A stretch of DNA of 64,000 nucleotides from Poecilobothrus nobilitatus. Lineage: Eukaryota; Arthropoda; Insecta; Diptera; Dolichopodidae. The notes beneath the pieces were generated by a model. That model made no database searches. It worked only from the letters and a program-made list of their open reading frames with translations, and was not told the origin of the DNA. Shown in pieces: positions 31,200-42,429 of this stretch; within the stretch, counting starts at the first letter, position 1; every line of letters begins with the position of its first letter. Location of the stretch: the NCBI GenBank assembly GCA_947095535.1, contig OX352772.1, positions 230,065,196-230,129,195 on the forward strand. Direction: 5' to 3'. The translations under genes were made by a program, and so were the position numbers.

Positions 31200-33232
31200 A
31201 CTCTAATGCTAATTCATTATAAATCTTAATTGCTATATTAAAAGTTTCTGACTTGTGCGAATGTATACGATTATATGTTCTATTAGATGTTCTGTACTTC
31301 ACAATTTTGAATTATATTTATATTTGATTTGATTTTCTTTGTTTTCATATTATGAATTTGCATTGCTTGTAACATTCTCTTATGTAGATCTAGTGGTAGT
31401 ATTCCAAAGCGCTTGTGTATATGCTTGTGTAAGAACATCGTTTCAATCCATAGATATTTTTAATTGCTTTATTTTGTATTATTTGTAATTTAGCCATATT
31501 CTTCAGGTAAGTATTTCCCCAAACAATAATTCTATAAGATATGTGAAATAAGCAAAAGAAAATTGATATTTTTTGTTCATATGGTTGCTCTTTTTTGCGC
31601 TAACTTGAAAACTCCTGCAATACGTCTTAGTTTTTTGGCAATTTCATTCGATTGGTAGTTCCAATTTAATTGGGCATGAATGTATATTCCTAAGTATTTT
31701 AATATTGCAACTTCTTCTATCTCAATATCATTTTACTGATGATGGTTGCTTTTTAATTATCATGTATTTTGTTTTTTTATTATTCACCGTGAGCTTATGA
31801 ATCTTCATCCATTTACTAATTATTTTTAGATCTTCATTTATTTGTTTTTTCAGTCCAGTGTAATTATTATTTCTAAATACAATCGCTATGTCATCTGCAT
31901 AAATAAAACCTTTGCCTTTAATCCGAAGTTGGGTAATACTGCTAATGTAACATGCGAATAGCGTAGGACCCAAAGAGCTACCTTGAATAACTCCAAATTC
32001 TACATCTGCAATATTACTTCTGTGCTGTTCACATTCGGCATATTGTTTTCTCCCAGATAAATAGTTCTTGAACCACTTATGCTCTTTCTCATATACTCCG
32101 CATTCAAATAGTACACGTAATAGTATTTTTCTATCCACTGAGTCAAACGCTTTGGCCAAATCAAGAAAAACTACTGCCACTTTCTGTTTTTTGCTTACCC
32201 CTTCTTGTATTTCAGTTATCAAATCAAACAATGCAGCATTCGTGTTGGAGCAACTTCTAAATCCATATTGTTGTTTATCCATTAGCTTATATTTGTTTAA
32301 GTGATCATTTATATATGTTTCAATTAGTTTACCTAATATAGTCGATATTGATATAGGATTGTAGTTACATACTTCTTTTTTATCACCCTCGCCTTTGTAA
32401 ATCGGAGTTACTTTGCTTATTTTTAGACCCTCGGTACTTCTCCACAACTTAATGACGTATTAATTACATTTTTTATATTTGATAATAATTCATCTTGGCA
32501 ATTCTTAATAATTTTCGTTTCAATTCCATCAAAACCAGTTGAAGAACTATTGGTTAAATTATTTATTAATTTTTTAGTTTCACTTACAGATATATACTTA
32601 AATTTGAATTTTGGCGTTGTTCTTGTTTTTGGTAAGTATATCATATTAAATTCTTCAGCTACATTCTTTCTAACATTGGCATAATACCTTACCTTATTAA
32701 ATTCATTAAGTTTGGTTAATTCATTTTTATGATTCGCACTCTGTTCATGAAAAAATTCATTTTGGTATTTAGGTTTAACATTTATGTTTTTTATATGTTT
32801 CCAAGTTCTCATGGGATTTTCTTCAGATTTCTGAAAAATATTTTGATCGTAATTACTTTGTTTCTTACGTTTAATAGCAGTATAATTATTACGCCAAAAC
32901 TTAAACTCTTGTTTAATATACTCATTGTCATAATTTTTTATATATTTTCTATGCCAATAGTTTTTTATATTATTTGCTCTCTTACATTCAAAATCAAAGC
33001 AAGGTGGTACTTCTTTTTGTGTTATCTTTATTGTTTTACTATATGTGGCATTCCTAATATGCAATTGTAAACTTTCTTTTAATTGATCATATTTATCATT
33101 CACATCATTTGACGTAAATACTATTGGACATTCTCTTAACTTTTGTTTTACTTTATTAACATCTGTTTGTTTGACATTAATTGTCATATTAACCAATTTC
33201 TGTTTCAGATTATAATTGTTTATTTCATTCAT
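31200..33232 (-). pseudogene. LINE II reverse transcriptase
   Basis: A 269-residue linker frame (32,423-33,232) contains SSSTGFDGIETKIIKNCQDE. It is followed, one frame off at about 32,430, by a 239-residue RT frame: KVTPIYKGEGD, GFRSCSNTNAALFDL, VVFLDLAKAFDSVDRKILL with the first catalytic Asp, GVIQGSSLGPTLF, and FIYADDIAIVF with the catalytic Asp pair. All catalytic residues are kept. The C-terminal region (31,200-31,725) with ILKYLGIYIHAQLNWNYQSN is broken by stops. One frameshift and a few stops separate it from a complete protein. Confidence 0.88.
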
Positions 33233-33478
33233 TAAAATTTGATGATCTGAAATATCAGTATTTAGGTGAGTAATATTAATATTAATTTTTGTATTGTTAG
33301 TAATAATATGATCTAAACAGGTTTTACTTATTGGTGATGGTATTACTTATTGGTGATGATCATTCATTAAAATTTGATGATCGGAAATATCAGTATTTAG
33401 GTGAGTAATATTAATATTAATTTTTGTATTGTTAGTAATAATGACCTAAACAGGTTTTACTTATTGGTGATGGTATTG
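33231..33478. repeat. 127-bp tandem duplication in LINE II
   Basis: ATTAAAATTTGATGATCTG / ATTAAAATTTGATGATCGG begin two copies of the same segment, ending with CAGGTTTTACTTATTGGTGA. The second copy lacks a few bases. Confidence 0.85.
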
Positions 33479-34090
33479 TAGCAGAAGAAGAATCCATTAC
33501 TTTCTACAATGGTTTTTTAAAACTGAACATCTGGAGTAACACTATTAATATTATAATTGAAGTCACCAAATATGTAAGTTTCGTCTTGAGAAGTATTTAC
33601 GAAATTATCTTCCAATATTTTATTAAATTTATTTATATTTTCCCAATTTCTTTCAGGTGGTCTATATATAGCAGAGACAAGAGGTCTATATATATTTCAT
33701 TTTTATTAAATTTAACAATTATATTAATAATATTGTTGTGTTCATCTGAATAAATATATTGTATTTTGTAAATAAGTGTTTTGTGAATATATATAGCAGT
33801 TCCACCTCCTTTACAAGTTGTTCTGCATGAAAATACATTATTATAGTTAACTAAATTAACTAAACTAGTCTCATCCTCAGACCAGTTAATACAATTAAGT
33901 GTACAGTTGTTTTCAAACTTTCTAAAATAAGTGATATTTCTTCTATTTTATTCTTTATACTTCTGACATTTAAATAAAGTATTTTGAGTGAATCTTTGTT
34001 TTGAAAATTAATTTGGGATACATAATCACAAAACTGTTTTACACGGATCTGAAGTGGTAAAATAAAATCTTCATTATTTTGATTCAACAT
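33233..34090 (-). pseudogene. LINE II endonuclease domain, broken
   Basis: N-terminal piece SLKILYLNVRSIKNKIEEIS with the family's N-V-R-S pattern and LIVLTGLRM, where the usual catalytic Glu of T-E-T is Gly. The frame is lost near 33,860. Further pieces (a GGGTAIYI-like stretch near 33,800, TYIFGDFNYN near 33,550) follow. A 127-bp tandem duplication at 33,231-33,478 also disrupts it. Confidence 0.7.
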
Positions 34091-34690
34091 TTGAATTAGT
34101 TGTAGTCAGTACTCTGATAATTTTACTATTATCTGATTTCCTTATCAATATTTTATCTTCTTTAATCCATGCAAACTTTATAAACTTCCAGTTATATCTT
34201 CTATTCCAGTGAATTCCAATTTGTTGCATACATTTTTTTGTCATTTCTATTTCAATAGAATTATGTTCAACTTTATTTCTTAACTCTTTATTATCATTTT
34301 TCAGTGATATATTTTCTTTAATTAAGTTATCCATTAATTTTTTGATATAAATAACTTAATTTTGTAGTTCTTCAAATTGCATATCATGCGTGGTTAACTT
34401 TTGTATTATTTCATTCAGTTTTTTACTTTAAACTTTTATTGAGATTACTCAGGTTAAGATTATCCGATCCAACACCACTCCTATTGCTTGTTAATCACTT
34501 TTTTTTTATGTTGGTTTTACAGGTTGTACATGACCATATTTTATCGGAATCCGCTGAATAATCCTCAAGCTTTTCACTTCGTAATCCACTGCAAGTATCA
34601 TGTGACCACTTTTTGCAGCCACCCCCACATTGAATTCCTTTATTATTTTAAATTAAATTTTTTTTTGTTTTTTAAAAAAGCTTTTACGGA
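34074..34690 (-). pseudogene. LINE II ORF1: PHD finger and FP-like domain
   Basis: Near 34,510-34,640 the reading CGGGCKKWSHDTCSGLRSE followed by WSCTTC forms a C-X3-C-X4-H-X3-C ... C-X2-C PHD-type cluster. The C-terminal frame (34,074-34,334) is helical, then IHWNRRYNWKFIKFAWIKED and KILIRKSDNSKIIRV, a pattern like the C-terminal domain of the baculovirus FP protein family found in many LINE ORF1s. ORF1 binds RNA. The parts are in different frames. Confidence 0.7.
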
Positions 34691-34694
34691 GTGT

Positions 34695-35290
34695 TTGTAA
34701 ACAATAGACAAGGTAAACAAGATAAATGTACAACAAGTAAGTGCAATAATCTTGTTGGATTAGTATTTTTTTCTTGTTAGTAACTTTGAAGGTCAACTGG
34801 TTAAAGTAGAACAAGTAAGTGTAATGATGTTGTTGTTATAGTATATTAAATTTATTTTTTAATAAATTAATAAATTTTATAATTTTTGACGGCCAACCGG
34901 TTATTATAACATAATATTAACGCAAAAATGCAGTTGTTATTTATGAGATAAACAAAATGCAGATACTGACTTTGTTATTGTATCTTAGTTTTAAAGTAAT
35001 TTAAAGTAAAAAATGTATGTATAATATCGTAAGGAAAAAAAGTTATTAATTGTTATGTTTAATTGGAAAATATTTTTAATATAGAACCACATATTTTTTA
35101 TGTTCTTGCAAATTACTTTGTATAAAAATGTGATAAATAATCGTAAAAATAAAAAAATGTAAATTAATTTTCATATAATATAGTTTTTATTTACCAAGAA
35201 TTGTGATTTTTATCAAAATTAAAGATCTTAGAAAGATTAAAAAATAAAAATTAGAATTATTATAAATAAAGTAGGAAAAACTTTAAATCA
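34695..35290. other. Gene-free interval
   Basis: AT-rich, no ORF. Two copies of the ACAAGTAAGTG motif seen at 30,590. If Polinton C reaches this far, its left end should lie here, but I found no inverted repeat with the right end. Confidence 0.4.
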
Positions 35291-35296
35291 ATAAAT

Positions 35297-35870
35297 TTAT
35301 AATTTACAAAGTGTGTATAGGTTTACATTCGCTTTATTTTTTTTCTTTACAAATCCAAACGGTACAGAGGAACAATGGTCATTAAATTTTCTTTTTTCAG
35401 CTTTTATCTTATATGTTTTAAATTCCGATACAGTCAGAACTTGATGTCCATCTGTTCTTCTAAAATTTTTTGATAATATACAGATACCATCCATTTTGTT
35501 TGTTAAAATCATTTCCTTAATTTTTTCAAAATTAATTATTTTTGAAGAATCGTAATTTAATTTTATTCCTTTTACTTTACAAACAGCCGTTTAACTTTGA
35601 TTATTAGTGGGAAATATCTTTTAAATGTAATTTTTAGGTCCTCCACTAACAAATTCCGTAATATAGCTTCCTATTCCAAAAGACTCAAGCTCATCTGTCA
35701 TATCCCCTATAAAGTTGCCAGTAGGAGGCTCGTATTCACCTTCTTTTGAAACTTATATTACTGTGTCGGTATCGTCATATAAAACACGTTCCTATAATTT
35801 TTCAAGAAAGCTATATAACTTTAGACGAGCTTGTGCTGTTGTGCCAACATTGACTGTGTTGGTGGGATAT
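35297..35870 (-). pseudogene. PolB: PolB C-terminal piece, Polinton C lineage
   Basis: The reading includes RVLYDDTDTVI (motif C of family B polymerases, about 35,755-35,790, with the Asp pair), EGEYEPPTGNFIGDMTDELE, IGSYITEFVSGGPKNY, AVCKVKGIKLNY, then an open end from 35,512 with RRTDGHQVLTVSEFKTY and VPFGF. The thumb sequence is unlike that of Polintons A and B. Several stops. On the minus strand it comes after the middle (39,924-40,560) and N-terminal (51,364-52,345) PolB pieces, in the right order for one split gene. Confidence 0.8.
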
Positions 35871-35879
35871 CATTAAAAA

Positions 35880-36300
35880 ACATCGTTCTAAGTTTTTATT
35901 TTAACTGACTCTTTATTTTACTTACTTTAACTATTTATAACTTATTACTAACGCTACTAATACTAATACAGAGTTACTTTAATATAATACTAATAATTAA
36001 TACATTCCATAGATTATCATTATTTGGGTAATCGATATCAATTACATTCTTATCGTTAATTGATATACTTAACAAAATATAGCATTGGGTTACTGGGTTA
36101 CTGGCATTAAACAAAGAAATGATTTGATATGATTAATCAGTGTATTGCATACAATGTATTAAGATATAACATTGTATGCATATGAAATTGATCTTTATTA
36201 GGTTGGTCAATGCATTCATATTAATTTAACAATTAATGCTGATAATGCAAATTCAGCTAAAGGTTAATGGCCGATATATTTCTTATTTTAAAGGGTAATT
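35880..36300. other. Gene-free interval
   Basis: AT-rich; no coding signal or repeat recognised. Confidence 0.4.
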
Positions 36301-36384
36301 CATTATGCTATACTTTAGTCATGTATTTTATGTTCCATCTCCCTCCGAAAGAAAAAGGAAAGGGAAAAAAATTATATACGCTAT

Positions 36385-36530
36385 AAACACCGAGGGAGTG
36401 TAGGTTCGAATCCCACACACGTCGTAAGAGTTATTCCCCCTTACGACATTTACAGCCACGCCTGAACAGGAAAGGCTGTGTAATTTCCTGTCCACATTTA
36501 TGTGACAGAGAAATGCAATAAAAAAAAATT
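36385..36530 (+). repeat. Possible tRNA-derived SINE fragment
   Basis: GTGTAGGTTCGAATCCCACAC is a perfect T-arm with the box B sequence GGTTCGAATCC. It is followed by CGTCGTAAGAG...CTTACGAC, a small hairpin, a unique body, and a tail GCAATAAAAAAAAA. No box A or anticodon arm is found upstream. This layout (tRNA-like head, body, A tail) suggests a 5'-truncated SINE. Confidence 0.4.
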
Positions 36531-36959
36531 ATAAACAAAAAAATTTATTTTGTTTACCAAAAATATTTTGTTTTATTTTTTTTTTTTCGCTTTGTGTTCA
36601 TTTAAAAATTTTATACATTAGAAATATTATTGGATATTATTGTGAGGGTAACATAAAAAAATTTTTGTATTGTATCATAATACTATTTACTATATTTTTG
36701 TTTTGTTGTTATGATACAAATAAATTGATATACAAAAAAAATTAAAATTTGTTTGAATTGTAACATAAAATTTTATAATATAATTTTGCTGAGCTGGCCA
36801 ACTCATTAATGTTATTAAACTAGGTCACATAAAATTATTGATATTGGATAATACATTTTGTTAAGCTTGGTCAAGTAAAATTATTTATATTAATTAATAA
36901 TAAGAGTTTAAAACTAATTGAAATTGTTTCTTAATTATTTTATATATTTTTTATTATAA

Positions 36960-38231
36960 TTTGCTCTACTGTTCCTCTTCTAGTTCTGGTTTCTCCACCC
37001 CTCTCCCCCCATGCCATTAAGGGACTATAGAGTTTTCCAAATAGCTTACATTTCTATAATTTCTATTATTATTACCGTTATTGCTATTTCTACATTGTTG
37101 GTTATTAAATTGTCGATTGCTATTAATAAAATTATTTCTATAATTATTATTCCTATTTTTATTAAAATTTGACTGATTATTTCTAAATTTATTATTATTA
37201 AAATTATTATAATTACTAGGTTTATTAAAATTACTGTTAAAATTTTTTTTCTAAAATTACAATTTTGAGATTTTGTGTCGAAAGATTAAACTTGTTTTTC
37301 TTTAGTCTCTGTATTGTTTTCTAGAATAAATTTAGCTACAACTTCTTTAGGATCTTCAAATTTAGAAGCTGCGAGCACTGATTTAACCAAATCAGAGCGA
37401 GCCGAAGCTCTACACATATCGATTGTTTTTTCAACCGACAACTCAACTGCTTTGCTAGCACTGATCCCTTCCATAACTAGGGATCTTCTAAAATTTTGAG
37501 CTAAACTTTTTGCTTGTTTAGCGAATTCTGTCTGTTTTTAAGGCTTGCATTCTGCTTTCTATTATTTTAGAACCTTCCGATTTAATTTTCCTTTTTAGTT
37601 TTTCAATTATTTTGCCAGTATTATCTTCCTCTGTTATACATTCTCTGGCTTTTCCTCCGAGTTTTAATAGTATGAATGATTTCAAAAGTGCTTTTATAGT
37701 GGCATTTGTTCCCATTTCATCTAATAAGTTCACTGAGTCAATAAATGATTGTAAACTTAGAGGGTCACCATTATAATTCTTATTTATGGTGCATGACGCT
37801 AATTTTTAAAATTCAGGGCTAGATAACACCTTTGTTTCAGTTATTGAGTCTTCACTCCGAGATTCAGATTTTACACTTTCGGATTCAGAATTTTCATCAT
37901 CTGAAATATCAATAAGAGAGTATACATTATCGGGTATTTTTGTTTCACACTCTAATATTTTGTAAACCCTTTTTAATCTATCTCTGGCAAAAATGAAATT
38001 TTTCTTGTTTTCGACTTTTTCCCACAGTACCTGTATAATCTTAATCAATTTATTAAAGCTTTTAGTAATTCTTATTTTATTTTTATCTAAAGTAATTGGG
38101 TTTTTTGATCTATGCTTTCTCAGTACGGTCTTTGTCGCTTTTAAGAATTCATGCCTTGCTACTATTAGGCTTTCATACATGGAGGCTTTAAAAACAATGA
38201 TGAAATTTATTTGAGTAAGTGATAAATTCAT
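36960..38231 (-). pseudogene. Gag of a second errantivirus/Gypsy-type element
   Basis: The first open frame (37,806-38,231) reads MNLSLTQINFIIVFKASMYE, with DISDDENSESESVKSESRSE. The next (37,518-37,733) is NLLDEMGTNATIKALLKSF, preceded by NYNGDPLSLQSFIDS, a typical Gypsy Gag capsid pattern. Then 37,286-37,474, and finally an Asn/Arg-rich tail (36,990-37,260) like that of the Gag at 22,549-23,562. Three frameshifts. No LTR or pol is seen next to it, so it is an isolated fragment. Confidence 0.75.
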
Positions 38232-38239
38232 TTCTTTTC

Positions 38240-38650
38240 ATTTCGACATAGTTAAAAAAAATTTATTTTTATACTCATATGATTTAAGACAAATTTAGAT
38301 TTAGTTATGATGACAAAAAAAAATTTCTTGTTATTAAATTTATAGTTATTAAAAAAATATAAAAAATGTATTTAGTTAGAATAAAAAAAATATAAAATTT
38401 AAAATATGCTGATTATAATAATTATATATATACATGTTTAATAATGTAATAAAAACTTAAATGTAGTGAAAATTTAATATATACAATTTTTAACAACATA
38501 TAGAAAATAAAAGTTTGATTGCAAAAAAATTAAAAATTTAAACTTTAATAATATGATTTAGTTTTTAGCACTTTATTTTTCTTTTAAAAAAATTTTATAC
38601 ATATTGATAAAGAATCATTAGTTTCATATACATTTTTAACTTAAAATATA
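38240..38650. other. Gene-free AT-rich interval
   Basis: No ORF, no primer site or LTR recognised upstream of the gag fragment. Confidence 0.4.
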
Positions 38651-38659
38651 TATCTTTGT

Positions 38660-39510
38660 ATATAATATATGTTGGTCATACATGGCTGTACTCTTACTTA
38701 ACAAATAGAACTCAAAATATAAAATTCCAAGGTTTTTTATCAAACACAGTCAACGTTACTTCAGGAGTACCACAAGGTAGCCATTTAGGTCCACTCCTAT
38801 TTAATATATTAATTTCAGACCTTTCGGCCAAACTAGTGGGTGTATCACATATTGCATTTGCCGACGATCTTAAAATTTACCACGTTATCAAAAATATTTT
38901 GATGTTGCATTACTTCAGTCAAACCTTCATTCTTTACAAGAATGGTCCTTTCCAACAAGTTAGAGCTGAACATTTAAAAATGCAAGGCTATTAGTTTCAC
39001 ACGGAAAAGATCTACTATTTTATTTGATTATTCTATTGATAATGTAACTCTAGAAAGGGTAAGCAGTTTGACCGATCTAGGGATTCTTTTGGATGATAAG
39101 CTTAACTTCCATCTTCACTATGAGCATATGATTTCCAAGGCAAATAAAATGTTAGGATTCATTAAAAGAAGAGCTAAAGAATTCAGTAACATAGCGGTGA
39201 CAAAATCTCTCTACTGTTCTTTAGTACGATCTATTCTAGAATACGGCAACATTGTTTGGAATCCTGCATTTCAAATACATTCCGATAGAATAGAATCTGT
39301 TCAAAAACAATTCCTATTATTTGCTTTGAGAAATCAATATAACCCTATTGACTATTCAATTCTACCTAATTATAATGTAAGATTAAATTCCTTGAACATG
39401 TTAACTTTATCTTCATGCAGACAGATACTTTCATCCTGTTTTACTTTTGACGTTTTAAATAAAAATATTGATTGGTTGGTTATAATAATAAATAAATAAA
39501 TAAAAAATAT
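38660..39510 (+). mobile_element. 3' fragment of a LINE I-type element
   Basis: WLYSYLTNRTQNIKFQ, VTSGVPQGSHLGPLLFNILI, IAFADDLKIY, then, after a frameshift near 38,990, TDLGILLDDKLNFHLHYEH and KRRAKEFSNIAVTKSLYCSL, ending LSSCFTFDVLNKN. Nearly the same protein as LINE I (3,558-4,013), so the same family. The 3' end is an (AATA)n tail at about 39,485-39,505. It is 5'-truncated, the usual result of incomplete reverse transcription. Confidence 0.88.
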
Positions 39511-39920
39511 GATTGCAAAAAAAATTAACATTACTTAAAAAAAAATTTAAAATTTTTATCCATTTATAAGAATTTTATTTATTAATCAAAATTTAATATA
39601 ATAAATTCCTTTCTTTTTTTCTTTTTTATTATTAATTATGAAAAGTTTAATTATTTATTATTTTATTTTAAAAAAAATTTATCTATATTTAATTGATAAA
39701 CATTGCTTAATTATAATTATTATTGTTTAAAAAAAAACAAATTTTAATTATTTATTAAGAAATATATAAAGAAAATTATATTACAGAAAAAAAAATTAAA
39801 TTTAACTTATCTTATTCTATTCTACCTGTTGCACTCGAACTTGATACCTCCGTTTGATATTTTTCCTGTGGTATTGGTATATGATGTTTAGCACCTCTAC
39901 TAGTTTTACTACGGTGATTA
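39511..39920. other. AT-rich interval
   Basis: Long A and T runs. A short minus-strand reading RGAKHHIPIPQEKYQTEV near 39,830-39,905 is open but I cannot assign it. Confidence 0.3.
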
Positions 39921-39923
39921 TGA

Positions 39924-40560
39924 TCATAAGTATTTTAGTGCTATCAGGTAGTGCTTACAGGTAAAACGTAGTGTGAACATCAATTTATTATTTTGCTTTA
40001 TTGGAAGAACTGGATGATATAAATCACAAGGTGGAAGAATTTCACACTTAATTAAGCCTTCAATTGTTTCTAAATTAAGTTTGGAGCATTTTTCGTGCCC
40101 AACTATAGCTTCTTGATGTCCTATTGGAAATTTTCCATACTTGCACACAAAAGGGTATAAAGAACAAATATCGATATATTTTATTTTTTCTTCTTCTTTA
40201 GCATTTAAAGGAATATTTTTTAATATCGGGTGAGTTAATAAATATGACATTTCTTCATTTTCATCTATTTGTTGTCTAAAATCGCACTCCCACATTTCAA
40301 TAACTTCATATCCAAAACATCTTAATCGCTCTGTTTTTGCAATAGTAGATTCAAATCAAGCACCCATTGTATCATATTCGGAAGTTGCCAAGTTGTTCGT
40401 TACATCTATATCGAAAACATTTAGGGTGCTCATGTTAGTAACACCCATCAAACTCAAATATTTGTTTTGTTTCGAAACAAATTCCGTCTACTTTTAAACC
40501 ATATATAATTGCTTCTTTTTGTTTACCTGTGTGACAAATATTGATACCTCTCTGATTTTC
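39924..40560 (-). pseudogene. PolB: PolB middle piece, probably Polinton C
   Basis: From 40,560 down: NICHTGKQKEAIIYGLKVDG, FEFDGCY, a stop where the family has Trp, HEHPKCF, TIAKTERLRCFGYEVIEMWE, then IKYIDICSLYPFVCKYGKFP, which is polymerase motif A (D-x2-SLYP), and LIKCEILPPCDLYHPVLPIK. Motif A carries a catalytic metal-binding Asp. The frame is broken near 40,330 and ends in unrelated sequence at about 39,930. Style and order match the C-lineage PolB better than A or B. The junction at 40,561 with the oppositely oriented piece of Polinton B is abrupt. Confidence 0.75.
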
Positions 40561-40561
40561 T

Positions 40562-40889
40562 TTGCTGGAATTTGTTAGTCTTCGAGCAAAAATGTATGCT
40601 TTACAAATTCAAAAAAATGATAATGAATTTGAAATAACTAAAGAAGCTAAAGGTGTAAAGAATGCTGTATTCGATAAAGAAATATCATTTGAAGATTATC
40701 TGAGTGTGCTTAACCAAAATGTTGAATGCAGCCACACACAAAATACAATAAGCTCAAAGAATCATCAACTATTTAGTATTAAGCAAAAAAAAAATAACCC
40801 TCAGCCCTTTTGACAACAAGAGGTATTTAATTCCTAATAGTAACAGAACATTACCATGGGGATATCACAGCATTATAACTGAAAACTAA
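40562..40889 (+). pseudogene. PolB: PolB C-terminal remnant, Polinton B
   Basis: LEFVSLRAKMYALQIQKNDN, EAKGVKNAVFDKEISFEDYL, then after a slip in an A run near 40,790, SPFDNKRYLIPNSNRTLPWG and a stop at 40,889. This matches the Polinton A PolB end at 18,276-18,608. Everything upstream, including all catalytic motifs, is missing. The truncation falls a few codons from the break in Polinton A. Confidence 0.82.
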
Positions 40890-40942
40890 AATAAAAATCT
40901 TTTAATGTTAAATAATAATAATAATAAAAAAAATTTTTTTGT

Positions 40943-41374
40943 TTATTGTTTTATATATTTTTTATTTTTAATTAAATGAATACAATATTCATTTTTACGA
41001 TTTGGTAATAAAATACCACATTTACAAAATTCTATTTGAAACGTAAAAAATTTCCCCAAAAGTACTGCTGTATCTGAAGGAACATCAGTCGTTAGCCAAT
41101 ATTTTTCACCTCCATAATTTATATGAAGGTAATTTTTAATAGATTCATCCTTGTCATTATATATAGCTGTTATTATTCCGCTATCACACACCTTTTTTAA
41201 CGCAATGTCCTGTAGCCTGCACGGTTGTTCTATGACTTTAACGTCAATACATTCGTTCATAAATCTCTCTAATTGCTGCAGTTCCAAATCTTCTTCAAAA
41301 TTTTTAGTATTGTGGTAGAATTCGCTGGAGTTCATTATTGTATGAAATATTAATGTTGTAATATTTAGTTTCAC
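40943..41374 (-). CDS. Polinton B ORF, 129-143 residues, unknown
   Basis: Open frame. The likely start is the second Met (MNSSEFYHNTKN, 41,332), because the first 14 residues look like translated leader. The C-terminal half has KYWLTTDVPSDTAVLLGKFF and CKCGILLPNRKNEYCIHLIK, with three close Cys residues. It is convergent with the PolB end and divergent from the ORF at 41,662. Polinton A has no clear counterpart, so it was lost there or gained here. Function unknown. Confidence 0.55.
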   Translation of the reverse strand: MKLNITTLIFHTIMNSSEFYHNTKNFEEDLELQQLERFMNECIDVKVIEQPCRLQDIALKKVCDSGIITAIYNDKDESIKNYLHINYGGEKYWLTTDVPSDTAVLLGKFFTFQIEFCKCGILLPNRKNEYCIHLIKNKKYIKQ

Positions 41375-41584
41375 ATGTTGTTGATTTAATTATTGCGGTT
41401 TTCTAAGTTTTATGAAAATGTGAGTTCGTTTTGTTTTTAATTCAATGAGTAAGCTATTGATATTGTATTGATATAAAATTTTGGAAACCACATTTTTTAA
41501 AATTTGAAAAAACCTCATAACTTGGAAAATTTTAAAGATTAGAATATTTAATTTTAAAAATTAACATAAAATGATAATTAATTT

Positions 41585-41594
41585 TATATAAAAA
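41585..41594 (+). promoter_or_regulatory. TATA box before the 112-residue ORF
   Basis: TATATAAAAA followed by GGGACG, 68 bp before the ATG at 41,662, in the divergent spacer between two ORFs. Confidence 0.5.
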
Positions 41595-41661
41595 GGGACG
41601 ATATTTGTTTTATAGATCACATAATTGTTGAAGTTATCCATAAATAATAATAATAATAAAA

Positions 41662-42000
41662 ATGGATTTTTTTTTAAACAACATTAACAAAAAATTTAAT
41701 GCAACAACACCAACTATCAAAGTTGGTGATATGAAGTTGCACAAATTCTATAGAGTGCTTGGATTAAAAAAGTGTAACACTAAATTTGGAGAACGTGTCT
41801 TAGCGACATTGGTAAAATGTAAGATATTTTTACCAATTCGCTACAACAAATTAAAAAATGAGGAGTTACTCAAATTGAGTAATTCAAGATATGGAATTAT
41901 TAATCTGGGCCCCGTAGGCAAATCCTACAATTTAAAATTTATCACTATAGAGGAAGGTGACGATGAGGATGATAATGATGATAGCAGCATTATGGAATAA
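41662..42000 (+). CDS. 112-residue Polinton protein, possible OB-fold-like
   Basis: Intact: MDFFLNNINKKFNATTPTIK, then DMKLHKFYRVLGLKKCNTKF, RVLATLVKCKIFLPIRYNKL, NSRYGIINLGPVGKSYNLKF and a strongly acidic tail EEGDDEDDNDD. The pattern 'Tyr-x-Val ... strand ... FLPxRYxKL ... strand' with an acidic C-terminus resembles small single-stranded-DNA-binding proteins, which often end in acidic tails. This is an inference without a database match. A probable relative with ITFFMPERFSKKL is at 52,956-53,310 in Polinton C. Confidence 0.65.
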   Translation: MDFFLNNINKKFNATTPTIKVGDMKLHKFYRVLGLKKCNTKFGERVLATLVKCKIFLPIRYNKLKNEELLKLSNSRYGIINLGPVGKSYNLKFITIEEGDDEDDNDDSSIME

Positions 42001-42032
42001 GAATTATTTCATATTATGTTTTTTTATTTCAT

Positions 42033-42195
42033 TTAATAAAAAATTAAAACTTAAATTTTTTTTTTTCTTTTATTTAAAATTATTCTTATTTTTACAGGTT
42101 TTACAGATTTTCATTTAATAAAAAAATTAAAACTTAAAATTTTTTTCTTTTATTTAAAATCATTCTTATTTTTACAGGTTTTACAGATTTTTATA
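42033..42195. repeat. About 80-bp tandem repeat
   Basis: Two copies of TTTAATAAAAAATTAAAACT...TTTTACAGGTTTTACAGATTTT downstream of the 112-residue ORF. It may include its polyadenylation region (AATAAA occurs at the start of each copy). Confidence 0.75.
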
Positions 42196-42429
42196 GGTTT
42201 TAATTACTTCATCCTTTCATATTTAATATTAGTTGATGATGATATTAATATGATGATGACGATGTTGATGAATCGGTTTCCCTTAAAGGGATTTTGAAGA
42301 ATTTTATATTCAATTTTTTTAAAAAAAGAATCTTTCATTTTTACGTCTTTTTTTATCCATTTTTTTGTGTGCTTAACCGCTGAAATTTAAATAACTATTA
42401 AATATTTCAATAAAGTTAAATTCTAAAAC

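Larger units (their letters stand above)
31200..34690 (-). mobile_element. LINE II, CR1/Jockey-type with PHD-finger ORF1
   Basis: The order on the minus strand is PHD finger, coiled coil with FP-like C-terminal domain (ORF1), endonuclease, reverse transcriptase, C-terminal RT domain. The RT part is in much better condition than in the other LINEs here. No target duplication or tail was identified. Confidence 0.85.

Noticed and set aside
35297..35512. Independent small gene of 71 residues
   Set aside because: It joins upstream, through stops, to PolB motif C and belongs to a polymerase C-terminus.
36388..36425. Complete tRNA gene
   Set aside because: Only a T-arm is present; no acceptor 5' strand, D-arm or anticodon arm can be folded upstream.
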